The translations under genes were made by a program, and so were the position numbers. DNA of 64,000 nucleotides. Origin: Inia geoffrensis (taxonomy: Eukaryota; Chordata; Mammalia; Artiodactyla; Iniidae). Numbering within the stretch: position 1 is the first letter of the stretch; each line of letters opens with the position of its first letter. This document shows, one piece after another, positions 22,396 to 34,690 of the stretch. Location: contig CM070899.1 of assembly GCA_036417435.1 (NCBI GenBank), positions 1,741,001-1,805,000 of the forward strand, read 5' to 3'. The notes under the pieces were generated by a model, which searched no databases, was not told the DNA's origin, and was given only the letters and a program-made list of their open reading frames with translations.

Positions 22396-25300
22396 GAGGG
22401 ACAGGTGGGCACACTAACCGCAGGATTCCCTCCCAGGGACAGCATGACCGGAAGCCTTCTTCACAGGCTTCTTGCTGCTCCGGCCCCCGTGAGACAGAGC
22501 TGCAAAGGGACCCCACAATACCCCACCATCCTAAGCTGTCCTCTGAGGCCACCTTCAGTGTCCCTCTCCTCCTGTCCACGGCCCCGTGGGCTGGAACAAA
22601 GGGGCCCGGGGGGAACCGCCACCCCCCACATACCACGTCCCGGGGCCATCGCCCTGACCCACTGTGGGTGGCGCAGACCCAGGGGCCCCCTAAACAGCTG
22701 AGCCTCCTGCAGCGTCAGCTCCGTCTGATTGCTTTGGCCTGAGCGTAAATGGGAATGCTCAGCTGGCTGAACAAGCACTATGGGCAGACACAGGGGCCTG
22801 GTGAGCTGGAGCAAGGGGGTGAGGCGTGGGGAGCTGCCCAAGAGGTAGAGAAGCCAGCAGCCTCCACTGGGAGGCCAGTGAGGGAGCCGAGGGCAGGGGA
22901 GACTAGGCACGCGGCCACCTCCGAGCACCTTCCCTGATTCTCCTCGCTAAGAGTAGCCTCTCCCTCCTCTTTCTGGAACTTTCTCTGACCCCTTGATCAT
23001 GCCTCACTCTCCCCTTCTGCCAGCATCATCTGTGCCTGCATCTTGTACCCCTGGAGCCCAAGCACCCCGGCTTCCTTGTCTCACAGCCGCCCCAGGGTCC
23101 AGCCGTAGGACGTCTTGCCCGTCGCCTGTCTGCAGAGGGGACAGTGTCGGTGTGTTCCAAACTGGGAGGTGTCCCTGTGTGCCGTTTGACCGTCATCTGC
23201 CCATCTGTGCTTTCACTCAGCGCACATGCACACTCCAGGCACAAATGCGTCCCCATCAAGGAATTAGCCAGACTCGAAGCTACCTCCTAAAGACTCCAAC
23301 AGGCTGGTCTGACGGACACGGGAGCCGCCAAGACCCTGGCAGTCTGCCTCCTTGGGGCGGGGGCACCAAGTGTCCCCAGATGGCCATCAGGAAGGGCCAG
23401 GCCGGCCCTGGGCCATGGTGGATGCAAACGAGGCCCCTCTCGGTCAGGCGGGGCCCCGCAGCTGCCGTCCGTCACCTGGCTCACTGGTACCGGCCAGCGG
23501 GGGCACAGCAGGAGGGGCCCCCCCATAAATCCCACACCTGCCCAGCTGCTGTGGCCGCCACACCTGCCGCCCGCCCGGAAGGAGCCAGCTGTGCCAACAG
23601 CCCGGCACGAGGCAGTGGGCGGGCGGGGCAGTCACACGTCTCAGCCTCAGGGGTCCTGCGGAGGCCACCAAGTGAGGGTTCAAGAAGGCTGTCTCCCTCC
23701 AGCCCTCGTGGGGCTCAGGGCTCCCGGAGAACATTTTAAATCAACCTGCAGCCGGCGGTGGGGTGCAGCGGAGGAAGCCAGCTTCGAGGACAAACCCCAG
23801 CCACAGCCGGCTCATGGCTCTTCCTGGGGAAGAAGGTAGGAATGACTCAGGCACTTCCAGGGCGGAGGGGGGCTGGAGGCCAAGGCGGCCGGGGCTGGCG
23901 CTGAGGCCAGGCACGCTCCAGTGGGGACCTCTGTCCGGTGAGGAGACCGCCAAGGCCGGCGAGCAGCACCAGGCCTGCTCCCCCTTGGTTCGTCCCTCCA
24001 CAGCGCACCCCCCGGCCTTCCTCTACACTCACGTCCTGGGGGCCCAGCCGCCCAGGTGAAGGGGCTCAGGCTTCCTGCTTCTCTGAGGGCGGCCCCACTC
24101 CAGAGGGTCAGTGTTTCCGGGCCCTCCCAGAAACACCGTGAGTTTGGGGTGCAGCGGCTGAGGCACAGGGAGGGGGCTCCTGAGACGTATCTCCGTGGCT
24201 CAGGGGCAGCGGGGTGCAGGGCCCCATGGCCAGAGGGGGGCCCTCCCGCCACACCTGCCCAGCTTCCCAGCCCTCGGTGCCCGTCTACGTAGCACAGCTT
24301 GGCGGGGGAGGCGGGGGGGAGGGGGGCGAGCCCGGACCCGCCTCTGGGGTCTGCAGGGGAGGGGGCTGGGCCAGGACCCGGACGGCCCCTCCTGCCTTTA
24401 GCACCTATAGCCACAGCCTCGGCAGCCCCCCGCTGGGCCACTCAGTTTCCCAAACGCCATGGGAGAAACCGCAGCCCTGGCACGTCCAGTTGGAGTTCGT
24501 GGTCCCTCAAGTACCCAGCTCAGCAGAGGTGCCAGCCCAGCTTCTGCCCAGGCCTCCTGGCACCTCAGGGACCCCCGGCCACCAGGACAGGCCCCAAGCC
24601 CTGGCCACGCCTACGCTGCACGGTGGTGGTTTTGTGGCTGCCCAGGGCGGGGCTTGGGCTCAGGCTCAGGCCGGAGGTGTAGCCAAGGAGCTTGGGGGAC
24701 TCTTCCGAGGGCAAAGGCCCAGGAACCCCCACACACCCCGCTGCCGCCTTCCCAAGGGGGGCTGTAATTGGAGGCTCCAAGGACAGACAGACCCTGCTGC
24801 CGGGACACAAAGCATCCGCCGGCTGATCCCCCCACAAAGATCAGGTGGGGCTTGGGCCCCCTAATCCTCGTCCCTTTCCCCAGAGGGTGCCCAGGTGCCC
24901 GGGCCAGGCCAGGCCTCCACTAAGAGGCTCTAATTGGTATGCCCGGAACAGGGCCCGTCTCCAGGGCCACTCGCACGGACGCAGGTGGACGGGGGAGTGT
25001 GAGTCGGGGGCCAGGGCTTCCCGTCCCCTGCTCTGAAGCAGGAGGGTCTGCATGGGCCCCTGGCCCCGGGCTAGGGGCGCTCAGGACCCTCGAGTCCACC
25101 TGTGCACTCAGACCCTGACAGCCTCATCCTCGGTTCCAGAGTGGGGGGCAGTCAGCAACCCATGGGGCCCCATGCGGGGTTCATGAGTCTCCTGTCTCCC
25201 CATGGCAGGTGTGGGTGTTGGCAGCTCAGCAGACGTCCTGAGCACTGGGCAACCACCGAGGCCCCCTCCTGAGCTGTGGCACATCAGACCCCACACCTGC

Positions 25301-25634
25301 CCTGGGGCTGCTGCACAAGACTGCAGAAGGGTCTTTGTCACAGGCTCCATTGGGGGGAAGCAGGAGAGGAGGGGGCACCCCAAAAGAGAGGCGCCAGCCC
25401 AGGCTCCGAGGGGCCCCTGCCCCCTGCTGCTCCCACCCCAGCTCCCCAAGGGGCACCCAGCCCTCAGTTTCCCAGGACGCCCAGACCCCCTCTTCCCACG
25501 GGGCCCAGCCATCTCGATAATGGTCCCCAGTCTGTCCCTCAGCCTCATGCTCCATCTACGGCCCCGGCCACGCGTCCCTGCTGCCTCCATGCTGCACTGT
25601 GACCCCCAAGCCCTTCTTCCTGGGGCTGTAGTTC
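22396..25634. other. GC-rich unique sequence
   Basis: No gene or clear repeat; a possible L2-like patch is near 22940-23050. G-rich runs occur near 24300-24370. Confidence 0.4.
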
Positions 25635-25642
25635 ATATTCTT

Positions 25643-25845
25643 TTTTGTGTGTGTGGTACACGGGCCTCTCACTGTTTTGGCCTCTCCCGTTGCGGAGCAC
25701 AGGCTCCGGACGCGCAGGCTCAGCGGCCATGACTCACGGGCCCAGCCGCTCTGCGGCACGTGGGATCTTCCCAGACCGGGGCACGAACCCGCGTCCCCTG
25801 CATCGGCAGGTGGACTCTCAACCACTGCGCCACCAGGGAAGCCCA
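25643..25845 (-). mobile_element. CHR-type SINE with 8-bp target duplication
   Basis: The short (TG)n tail on the left and head gccaccagggaagccc on the right mark minus orientation. The duplication ATATTCTT is at 25635-25642 and 25846-25853. Low divergence from the copy at 12864 suggests the same young subfamily. Confidence 0.92.
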
Positions 25846-25853
25846 ATATTCTT

Positions 25854-26419
25854 GAAGGTGATCTGAGCCGTTCCCCGAATCTCCATCCTCACCATGGCCC
25901 CGCTCAGTTCTCCCACTTGGATCCACTGCTGCCCCACTGGAGCACCCGGCCTCCTCCGCTGTCCCGGGGGACATCCCCCCACCTCCTCACAGGATCAACA
26001 CCAGCGGCCACGCTGCAGGCCCCAGCAGGGCCACCCACCCAGCTCAACAGCATGCAGGACCTCTCGCAGCACACAAGGCTGCACTCCCGGCTCAGGTACC
26101 CTGCTTGCCAGGGCGCACCAGGGGCAGAGCCCTAGATGGATGCTCAGGGCCAGCCCTGACCCCAACCCTTGGTGTGAGCCGCACGAGTCCCCTCCCTCAA
26201 GGGTCTCCACACGGGACGGGGGCTGATGGCTAAAGACCCCCCAAGCGCCCACGGGCTCGTGGGCAGCATCGCTGGCGCTCCTCCCAGTAAGGTGTCCCCA
26301 GAGGTAACTGATGACCCTGGTGCAGACGGAGGGGGCCGGGTAGAGCGTGAGGTAGTTCACTATCCATCACGCCCCTCGCTAACCCCAGACAGCCCCCGAC
26401 TCAGCCAGACAAAGGCGAC
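25854..26419. other. Unique sequence
   Basis: Nothing recognised. Confidence 0.4.
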
Positions 26420-26780
26420 ACGTTCCCTCCACACGTGTAATTTATCCTCCATTAATGCTCGCGACAACCTGACAAATTAAATCTCTTTTAAATGTAATCT
26501 GTCTCTAATAGTTAGCAGAAGGGGGAAAGCCCTACCTGGTTTTGAATATTTAAACCTCCATATAAACATTTTAAACCCCAGGAGCGCGAGTGCATTAAGG
26601 AACCTAATGTTATCTTTAGGGAAGAGGGCTGCCCGCCCCACACACTCCCCGATGCAAATGTCCCATTTTTATCTGTGGCTTACAGGCATGTCACAAATAG
26701 GATTAGAAAACCATTTCGTGAAATGGAAACGAACAGGATTTAATGGAAAAACCAAAAGATGGTCCAAGACCCATTTTTCC
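26420..26780. promoter_or_regulatory. Candidate conserved non-coding element
   Basis: About 360 bases of AT-rich unique sequence contain gtgtaatttatcctccatta atgc, gacaaattaaatctctttta aatgtaatc, a perfect POU octamer ATGCAAAT (26652-26659) and catgtcacaaataggattag. No repeat similarity. This is among the strongest enhancer-like blocks in the window. Confidence 0.45.
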
Positions 26781-27504
26781 TTACTCTCCCGGTCTGGCCG
26801 GGAGATTCCCCTAGATCACCTCCCAGGTTGCACCCCCAGGACACGCAGTAGAACAAAAGCCAGACAGAGCTAAAGGACCCGTAAGAGGGGGCGCAGTGAG
26901 AAGAAAGGGCAGACCACCAGCCAGCCCGGAGGCCGTCGCGGGAGGGAATCCCCCAGCAAAATTCACTTACCGGCTTCGCTGCGGCTTGAGTGCCTTAAAC
27001 GAGTTAATCCTCACCCTGGAAGAGTCCATCCTGGGGTCGTCTGGGGACCGTCCTCCGAGCCTCGGGCCCAGGAGTGACCCAGCTGGGCATGCTGACCTGC
27101 AGGCTGGCCACTCGCCGAGCGGGGCTTCTGGCATGGGGACCGCCCTGTCTGCCCGGCCCTCTGCCCACCTCCCTGGCACCCCGCAGGCCGGTCACACCCG
27201 ACAGATGGTGCCGTCGGCCCACTGGTCCCTCGCCCCCTTCCTTCTAAAGGAGACAGGGAATTCTGGAGTCTTTGTTGCGGCTCCACGGGAACCCACGGCC
27301 TGGCTCTCCCAGGCCCACCACGCCCGCCGCCCCTCGTCCTGACCCCCAGACCCTTGCTCCACAGGCCTGCTGCCTGGGGCCGTCCACCTCCACAAGGGAT
27401 GAAGGTGGGGCTGGGAAGGACGGGGTTAGAGCATAAGGCGGGCGGGGTGGGGACGTGTCACACGCTTTCAAGGGCTGCTTCACCCAATCTGGCCGGATCC
27501 AAGC
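26781..27504. other. GC-rich unique sequence
   Basis: No gene recognised. Confidence 0.4.
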
Positions 27505-27655
27505 CTTGTGGGCTGAACTATGTCCCCCAGAATCTGCAAGTTGAAGTTCTAACCCCCAGCCCCCCGCAATGGCTCAGGCTGAGACAATAAATGCCTGCTG
27601 TTTAAGCCCCACAGGCCATGGTACTGCGTGCTGTGCAGCAGCTAAGCAAACTCCA
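27505..27655 (+). mobile_element. Truncated MaLR-type LTR relic
   Basis: The start gggctgaactatgtcccccag with ttgaagttctaacccccag, and the end agacaataaatgcctgctg tttaagcccc, match MLT1/MST-like LTRs. The middle is deleted. Confidence 0.65.
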
Positions 27656-28685
27656 AGGTCGGGGAAGGACGGGGAATGATGGGAAAGCAGGCTGGGTGGC
27701 CGAAGCGGTAGGGAGCTGTGGAGGGTGTGCGAGCGGGGCAGCCCACGATCAGAGCGGCGCCTCTGGGAGCTCATTCTGAAGGAGCAGGGCAGGGGGCTGA
27801 GGGACGGCCCCCCGGTCTGCCTGCCCCCCACATACCCACCGCGCAGGCCAGTGGGGTCAGGTTCTGCTCAGATATGTAGCCCAAGGCCACCCCCTGGGAG
27901 CAAGTGGCCACTCCCCAGAGTGCCCTCCCCCTCCCCACAGCCAGAGGGGCAGGGCCAGCTGAGCCCCTCTGGGCGGCCTGGGAGGCAGGAAGCTTCCGAG
28001 CCCAGGTGGCCTTTGCACACCTAAAATGAGCTCTTCCTCAAGTACCGGTATTTGTCCGCCAGCCAACAACAGACGGAGGCAGAGGGTGGGACCATTGGAG
28101 GGTTCCCCCTCCCCAATCCCAGGCCAACACTGGGCAGCCTGAGCTTTGTCCCCCTGCCACCTCCCTTCATGGGGGGAGACAGGACATTTTTGCCCTTAGG
28201 ACAAGGCAGGCACATGCTAAACCCCAACCCACGTGGGCTGTTGTTCGCTGAGTGATGAAATCAATGGAGGAAAGCTGGAGAAGTGGAGCACACACGCCCC
28301 TCCCCTCCCTCTGGCAACCTCGCACAGATGCTCTCCAAATGCAAATGTTCCGGTTAGGTGCCAGGGATTAGCTGTAGGGTTTCAAGTCTCTTGGTTGGAA
28401 ATAAGGACTCTGTGTGCCCACCTGTTCAGCTTAAACACAGCCAGGGACACACCTTTTGTGCAATGTCCTTGCAGTGACCTTGAGCATTCCGGGGCCTGGG
28501 ATACCCTGATGAGCGGATGTGCCAGGCTCCTGCCAGCTGTCCCCCGCAACCCGGTCACCACGCCTGCCCCTAGCAGCGCCCCTCCCCCACACCGTGCGCC
28601 CACCTGCTGCGTCAGGGGTTTACCAGAACTGGGCTTAAACTACGGGTCTGAGGGCTGAGCCGGTCAGGCTTCCCCTGCTCAGGCC
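27656..28685. other. Unique sequence with one octamer
   Basis: GC-rich sequence; a POU octamer ATGCAAAT at 28339-28346 lies in a short lower-GC stretch. No gene. Confidence 0.4.
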
Positions 28686-28689
28686 CGGG

Positions 28690-28835
28690 ATAAGTGAAAA
28701 TGTTACTGGGCGTGAGAAAGGAAACCTTATTCTTCAAATCACGTTTTTAGGTGCAATCCCTTAACTTTCTTACATTTTTTTCATCTGTTTCCAAACAGCT
28801 CAAGGTCATCGTAGAAAATCCAAACAACACAGAAA
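28690..28835. promoter_or_regulatory. Candidate conserved non-coding element
   Basis: The AT-rich unique block includes gggataagtgaaaatgttac, cttattcttcaaatcacg and tcatctgtttccaaacagct. No repeat similarity; inference. Confidence 0.35.
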
Positions 28836-30109
28836 AGGCCAGACGCGCTGTCCCAGAGTAAACCTGCAGTTCTATTGCCCAGCGTCACTGCACCCCCTCC
28901 CCGCCAGGCCCCGTGGTCTGTGCTCCCCTGGGACTCAGAGTTTGGGGCAGTCAGAGCTCCCTCTCCTGGCACCTTGCTCCTCTCCCCTTCTGTCACCGTT
29001 CTATGAACAAGTCCTAAAGGGTACTTGCCAGGGCACCTTAAACACGGACAGGACACGAGTTTCCTACAGCCGCCGTGCGGGTGGAGGGCCGGGCCCGGCT
29101 CTGTCCCGGGCTGACTCCACGGGGTGCCCCTGCCCTGGGTCCACACACCGCCAGCCCCGAAGCCAGAGGCCACAGAGACCGCTCGCCCAGTGCTGAGGCT
29201 GGCGACACAGAGGGCAGTGGGGGACCGCTCTGTGTCCCCACCACACCAGGCCACCAGACCAGGGCCTCACGCGGCGGGGGCTGAGGCAGAGGTGGAGGAA
29301 AGCCACGCCCACGCCCCATCGCAGCACATCCCCAAAGCCCCCTGCACACCTCCCCTCGGGTCGGCGCCACTGGTGGCCAGCGTGTCCCCATCCGGAGCTG
29401 ACTCTGCCCAGGAATGAAGCTGGTCCGAGCCACCGGCATCTGCCGTGGGGCGCAGACAGCCGGGAGCCCACACTCCCCTGCTCGGGGCTCCACTCCGGCC
29501 CCCGCCCCGCGGCCACTGTTCTGGAAAAGCGTGGCTCTGTCGGGCCCCGTGTTTATATACTTAGCGTTTCACACACAGTTCTCAGCCTAGGCGGCTTATG
29601 GCGTGCCGCTCACAGGACCCCCAGGACGCCCACCCGGCCCGCCGGCCGCGCAGAGGCCTGAGCTCCCCGCCCGCCCTCCAGGAGGAGTGGCCCCTTCCTC
29701 CACCATCCAGCAGCTTTCCACAGCCTGAGTGTCCCAGACCCCTGGCCTCCACCGTGAGTTCAGGGTCCAGCGTTCTCGGTGCCCCTGCGCTTGACGTGAG
29801 TCCCGGGCAAAATGCAGAGACTGGAGAAGTGTGGGCGCTTCCTCTGCCCCAGGACTCCGTGGACCTTCCCCACAGTTCGGGTCAGCATCACTCACTCGCT
29901 CACCCATCCTCCCACCCCACGGCAGCGACAGGGGCCCCCCCGAGGATGCCCCTCCCCACGAGGGTTCTGGGGGGCAGGGTGAGCCCAAGCCCCCCTCAGT
30001 TCCCCACACCAAGGGCCCACTCATCAGGCTCTCTCCAGTGAGAGCCCCCGCCTGTGCGGGAGGCTGCAGAGGAGGGCTCCCCAGGAAAGCCCGCAGCCTA
30101 AGAGCCCTG
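28836..30109. other. GC-rich unique sequence
   Basis: No gene recognised. Confidence 0.4.
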
Positions 30110-30215
30110 CCAACTGCAGCTCATTATCGATTTGACGAGTGCTAACAGCTTTCCCGGGCAGCCTCTGCACGGCCAGTTCCAGGAGCAATTAACTGTAATT
30201 ATCCCCGGTCCCCTC
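30110..30215. promoter_or_regulatory. Candidate conserved non-coding element (short)
   Basis: Contains gctcattatcgatttgacga and gcaattaactgtaattatcc, two dense TAAT/ATTA clusters in a GC-rich setting. Confidence 0.35.
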
Positions 30216-31387
30216 GCCCCCAGCCCGCCCCCAGGCCCATGAAGGAGAAGTCGAGGCTGGGCTGCGTGAGGTCCCCCAGGTGGCAGCAGGGGCCTGGTCC
30301 GAAGCCTGGCTCCCTCGGACAGCCCAGCCGGTCTGTGGGGGGGAGAGGGGGGAGGGAGTCGGCTTGCAGAAGGCTCAGACTAGCTCCCCCCTCTCCGCCC
30401 TTCGCGCCCCCCCCCCCCCGCCGGCTCCTGCCCCGCACCCACCAGAGCTTTCTATGTCTCAGGGTCCTTCCACGCCCTCCCTGACCTTGCACTACCTGGA
30501 GAGAGGGGGGACCTGTTCCCCTCTCAAGGAGAATCTGAGGTTGAGGGGCAGCTCCAGGGTGGGGTGGAGCTGGGAGCCAAGCCCTGGCCAAGGTGGCATC
30601 AGGCCCGGCCAGGGCTGACCTAGAGGTGGGTCTCTGACTCCCACCCTGCCCCGACCCAAAGCGAGAGCTTCTGCCACCCTGGCACCGCTCGGGGGCCACA
30701 GGGGTGGAGGGGTGTCAAGAAGAGAGGCGCCCGGTGACCCCGGCTTCCCGGCCTGGACCACGGGTAAACGGTGACCACTCCGCTGGCACCGGGATCCCAG
30801 GCAAAGGGTGGGGCAGGCCGGGGGGAGCAATGGTCTTCTTTGGGGTGTGTCGAAACAGAGGGGTGTCCAGGGGACACAGGCCAAGGGCAGCTGGACATCT
30901 GATCTGCAGTTTAAACAGCAGGACCAGCTGGAGGTGGAGGTGTGGACGGAGGGCACGGCAGAGACTGTCCCGGCCACGGCGGGCCACGGCGCTGTGTGGC
31001 GCCGCACGGGTGGGTGAGGCCAGCAGCAGGGACGGCCAAGGGGACGGTCCGGGGCTGGCCGTCGGGGCTGCGGAAGCTGCTTCCCAGGAAGCCCAGGGCC
31101 CGCCCGCCCGCGCTGCCCGCAGAGTGCCCAGGGGTGTGCGGAGACGCCCCCACGTGACCTGCTTCCCCTCAGACTGCGGGTCGAGGGCGGGGGCGCAGGA
31201 GACACTGGGATGGGGCACAGGCTGAGTGAGTTGTGGGGTGGGCAGCCAGGCCCCTGGGGACGGGGTGGGACCCTCCCCTCGGTCTCCTGTGCCGAAGCAG
31301 CAGGGGAGGCTGGAGGCTGGGAGAAGCCAGCTGGACCCAGACACCAAGGCTGGTCAGAGGGCCAAGCTGGCCACAAGGATACTGGCA
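30216..31387. other. GC-rich unique sequence
   Basis: Contains a C-run near 30408-30420. The long open frames on both strands have no domain. Confidence 0.4.
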
Positions 31388-31768
31388 TGAGCTGAACGGT
31401 GTCCCCCAAGTCCCCATGTCAAAGCCGGCCCCCGGCACCTCAGAATGTGACTGCATTTGGAGACAGGGCCTTGAAAGGGGGATTAGGTGAAAACGAGGCC
31501 CTTAGGGCAGGTCCTAAACCAGCCTGATGGGTTATAAGAGGAGATTTGGACGCACAGGGAAACACCAGGGGTTCGCAGGCGCACGGAAACAAAGCAGGAA
31601 GACAGCCATCTGCAAGCCACGGAGAGAGCCCTCGGGAGAAACTAACCCTGCCAACGCCTTGATCTCGGACTTCCAGCCTCCAGGACTGCGAGAGGATAAA
31701 TGTCTGTTATCCAAGTCGCCCGGGCTGGGTACTTGGTTCCGGCGGCCCTGAGAAGGCGAACACAGATG
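31388..31768 (+). mobile_element. MaLR-type LTR (MLT1-like), nearly complete
   Basis: Runs from gctgaacggtgtcccccaag, through tgcatttggagacagggcc, tgatctcggacttccagcct and gagaggataaatgtctgtt, to an end near gaaggcgaacacag. This is the typical MLT1/MST layout in sense orientation. It is a solitary LTR with no internal retroviral sequence. Confidence 0.7.
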
Positions 31769-32094
31769 TTTTATACTGAGAAACAAAGCCGAGGCTGAGG
31801 CGGGGCAGAGGGCAGACAGGTGACCGCTCTCAGCCCCTCTCCAGGGCCGCCGGGACCCCAGCCCCAGGCCCTGAGTGTGAACTGCCCCCTCCCTTCTTTC
31901 ACCTCCTGAAAGCCACACAGGTCCAGCCCTCCTCCTCAGAGCCTTCCCAAGGACCTCACTGTCACTGCTCTGTGTCCTGCCCACCCCACAGCCCCAGAGC
32001 CCCTCGGAGAGGAGAAGGTAACCCCTGGAGCCCCCAGCCCAGACCGGCCTCCACAAGCTGGGGACCAAATCCCCTCCGTCCCCTGACCCACCCC
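31769..32094. other. Unique sequence
   Basis: Nothing recognised. Confidence 0.4.
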
Positions 32095-32600
32095 AAACCA
32101 GACTTTTACCAAACGCAGTCAATAAATTATTCAGTTTGCAAAATGCCATTATGTGTGAGTTTACTTAATTGAATAGAATAATTTATGGTAAAACCTGGGG
32201 AAAGAAAGATCAATGAGGAACGGCACAGAAGAATGATTGAGTTTCAGTAAAGGCAATTTGATTTTTATCCCTCATTATAATAATGTTCAGGGGAAAACAT
32301 CAACTTGGGTCAGAATCAATATTTGCCCGTGGCCGGACGGTGAATTTTCACTGGAGGTGGCGAGGAGGTGGGCTGGCGCATCAGTAATCAACACCTCCTC
32401 GTCTGCCGCCACAAATAACGGCGGGGCTTTGGGTCCAGACGCCTGCTGTCCACAGATTCGCGGGCGCTCATAAAAGACAATTTAGGAACCAGTCTGTTCG
32501 CAATACGTGTGTAACACCCCCCGACATGATTCAGGACGCCGCTCCTCGCCGGCTTCACAGCAAATCACCCAGAGACGGATGGTGAGAACTTTCAGCGCTT
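32095..32600. promoter_or_regulatory. Candidate conserved non-coding element (about 500 bp)
   Basis: AT-rich unique sequence with gtcaataaattattcagttt, gtttacttaattgaatagaa, gcaatttgatttttatccct and catcagtaatcaacacctcc, then CpG-bearing text up to 32590. TAAT-type homeodomain motifs are dense and no transposon is recognised. Function is inferred. Confidence 0.45.
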
Positions 32601-33224
32601 TTCCTCGGTGCCCCACCTCGGTCATCATGATGCCCTCAGCCAGGGCCAGGCCGGGCTCAGCCTGCGTCTGAGCCATGACCGCCCGAGCGCCCTGCACCCC
32701 TAATGCCCAGGACTAGGCCAGCCCGTCCTGGAGGGCAGCTCAGGGGGACACTCGTGCCGGCCACGAGAGGCACAGGCCAGAGGCTCCGCCACCTGCCATC
32801 TGCGGGAACCCCAAGGGCGTCACCTCTGCTAGGAACCTCAGTGCTCTCTCCTGGAAAGCAGAAACGGGCATCCCTGGGTCTGCACAAATGATTGTTCCTG
32901 ATGCTGCTTCCCTGCGCACTGAAAAGAGGTTCCTGATCTGACGTATTCAAACCAGACACCTGCCCCATGCCGGTCCACAGGCGCGTGTGTCGACGCACCG
33001 ACGGCCCACACCCTCTGCAGGAAACCTCTGGCTTCAGTCCTGCAGGTCCAGGGAGCAGCAGAGAGTTCCGAGGCCCGCAGGAGTGGTTCCCCGAGCCACA
33101 GACCCCAGGGCTTCCTGCCTCTTGGCTCTGGAGCCCCCTGAGCCCCCAGTGGCCCTTCTGTGTCGCCCCCACCACACACACCCATGCGGTCAGCTCCAGG
33201 GAGCCCGGGCCGGTGTGCGCAGAG
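32601..33224. other. GC-rich unique sequence
   Basis: No gene or other element recognised. Confidence 0.35.
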
Positions 33225-33345
33225 GTCCTGGATCGCTGTCCCCAGTTTATAGAGGAGAAAACTGAAGCTCAGGGGGGTCGAGGGACTTGCCAGGGGCCAC
33301 ACAACCGGGTGGCAGAGCCCTCCCTCTTCAGACCATCTGACCACT
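33225..33345 (-). mobile_element. MIR SINE relic, antisense
   Basis: cccagtttatagaggagaaa actgaagctca and ggacttgccaggggccacac match antisense MIR well. Confidence 0.7.
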
Positions 33346-34024
33346 TCTAGGGACTGGCCTCGCGCAGGGCTCTGCAGCGGGGACAGGGTGAGACAGACCC
33401 GGCACCACAGCCCAGCATAACGACATATACGCTTCACAAATGGCTCATGAAAGCCCTGAAAACTTAGCAGCTCTCGCTGGCGAAGAGGAGCCGGCTCCCA
33501 GCATGGTCCCTGCCTCCATACCTGCCTGACGTAAATGAATGAATGAATGAATGAACAGACGAATTCTGTGTCTCAGCCCAAAGCTTCCTTCTGGAGCTGC
33601 CTGTGGGTCCCCTGGACTGTCTAAAGCATTTCAGACTAAACAGGTTCCCAAAGCAATGTTGGCAATCCTATAGTCCTGGGGCTCCCACCTCACCAGCCTC
33701 CTAAACCAGCAGGGCTGTGGGTGAGGCTGTGGCCAGAGGCCCAGCACTCCAAACACCAGCAGTGTGTTGGGTCCAGCTCCCCATCTGCTGGTGGAGGGTC
33801 TATGGAGAGACCTGGAGCTGCAGGGCAGGGATGCTGCGAGGGCTGAACGAGGTCTCCAGTGCTCAGTGGACCACAAGGGAGGTGGCCAGCACTCTGCTTT
33901 CCTCCCGAGGCCCCATCTCAGCCTGGCCACCCCGGATGGGCCTCCCCTCCCCCGGCAGCCAAGACAGCAGTGGAACTGAACTGCCCGCCTCGCCATGCAC
34001 ATCCTCTGCAATTACACCTAGCAT
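33346..34024. other. Unique sequence with a small TGAA repeat
   Basis: A (TGAA)n microsatellite of about 22 bases sits at 33534-33555. Otherwise nothing recognised. Confidence 0.5.
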
Positions 34025-34245
34025 CCTTTCTGCCAGGAGGACACTCACCCCTGCCTGTCTAGTCCTCTCTGCCTTCCAGGATCTCACTAAGTGTCTCCTC
34101 TTCCAGGAAGCCTTCCCTGACTACCCCTGCCCCAGGACCTCCCTTCCTCCGAGCCCCCCCACATATGTTCTCTGACTTCTCTCCTGGCCTAGATCGCCTC
34201 CCAGACTGCAGGTCACTTGCTGGACCGTATGTCCTGTTTCTGGGA
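34025..34245 (+). mobile_element. L2-like LINE 3' fragment
   Basis: ctaagtgtctcctcttcca ggaagccttccctgactacc and later agactgcaggtcacttgctg match the well-conserved tail end of L2. Confidence 0.6.
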
Positions 34246-34399
34246 CCTACGGGAGCTCAGCCTGAGTAGCGGTGGGACAGGTACCTCTCCCCAAAGGCAC
34301 AGCATCACTCCCGTGTTGATTGGGTTTGTGGAGCGGAAGCTGGGTCACTGTGGAAGGCGCTCCCACCACCCTAGCCTTAGCCCGACCTTGACCGCTCAC

Positions 34400-34690
34400 C
34401 GTACAGGGTATGACGTCCCCCTCAGCCACAGAGCTCCCTGGGGCTGAGCTGAGCAACAGAGGATTCCATGCAAATATTTGTTTCGAGAAAGAGCAGGAGG
34501 CCCTCAGGTGCGTCCATGAGGAAAACGTCAGACGGACCGCAAAATCCACTGCGGGATTGCTCGGCTCGACCACGCCGGGAAGCAACTCAACAAACAAAGC
34601 AATGACCAAAAGCAGACTAAAAAGAGCAGACCAGATTTCACAGGAAATACATGTTGTCTTTTTGAGTGAAATGCTGAGTTGCGAGTACAG
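34400..34690. promoter_or_regulatory. Candidate conserved non-coding element with POU octamer
   Basis: The moderate-GC unique block has ATGCAAAT at 34468-34475 (ccatgcaaatatttgtttcg) and aacaaacaaagcaatgacc. No repeat similarity; inference. Confidence 0.4.

Noticed and set aside
30492..31409. Minus-strand open frame of 305 codons
   Set aside because: It begins inside the MaLR LTR and runs through unique GC-rich sequence with no domain.
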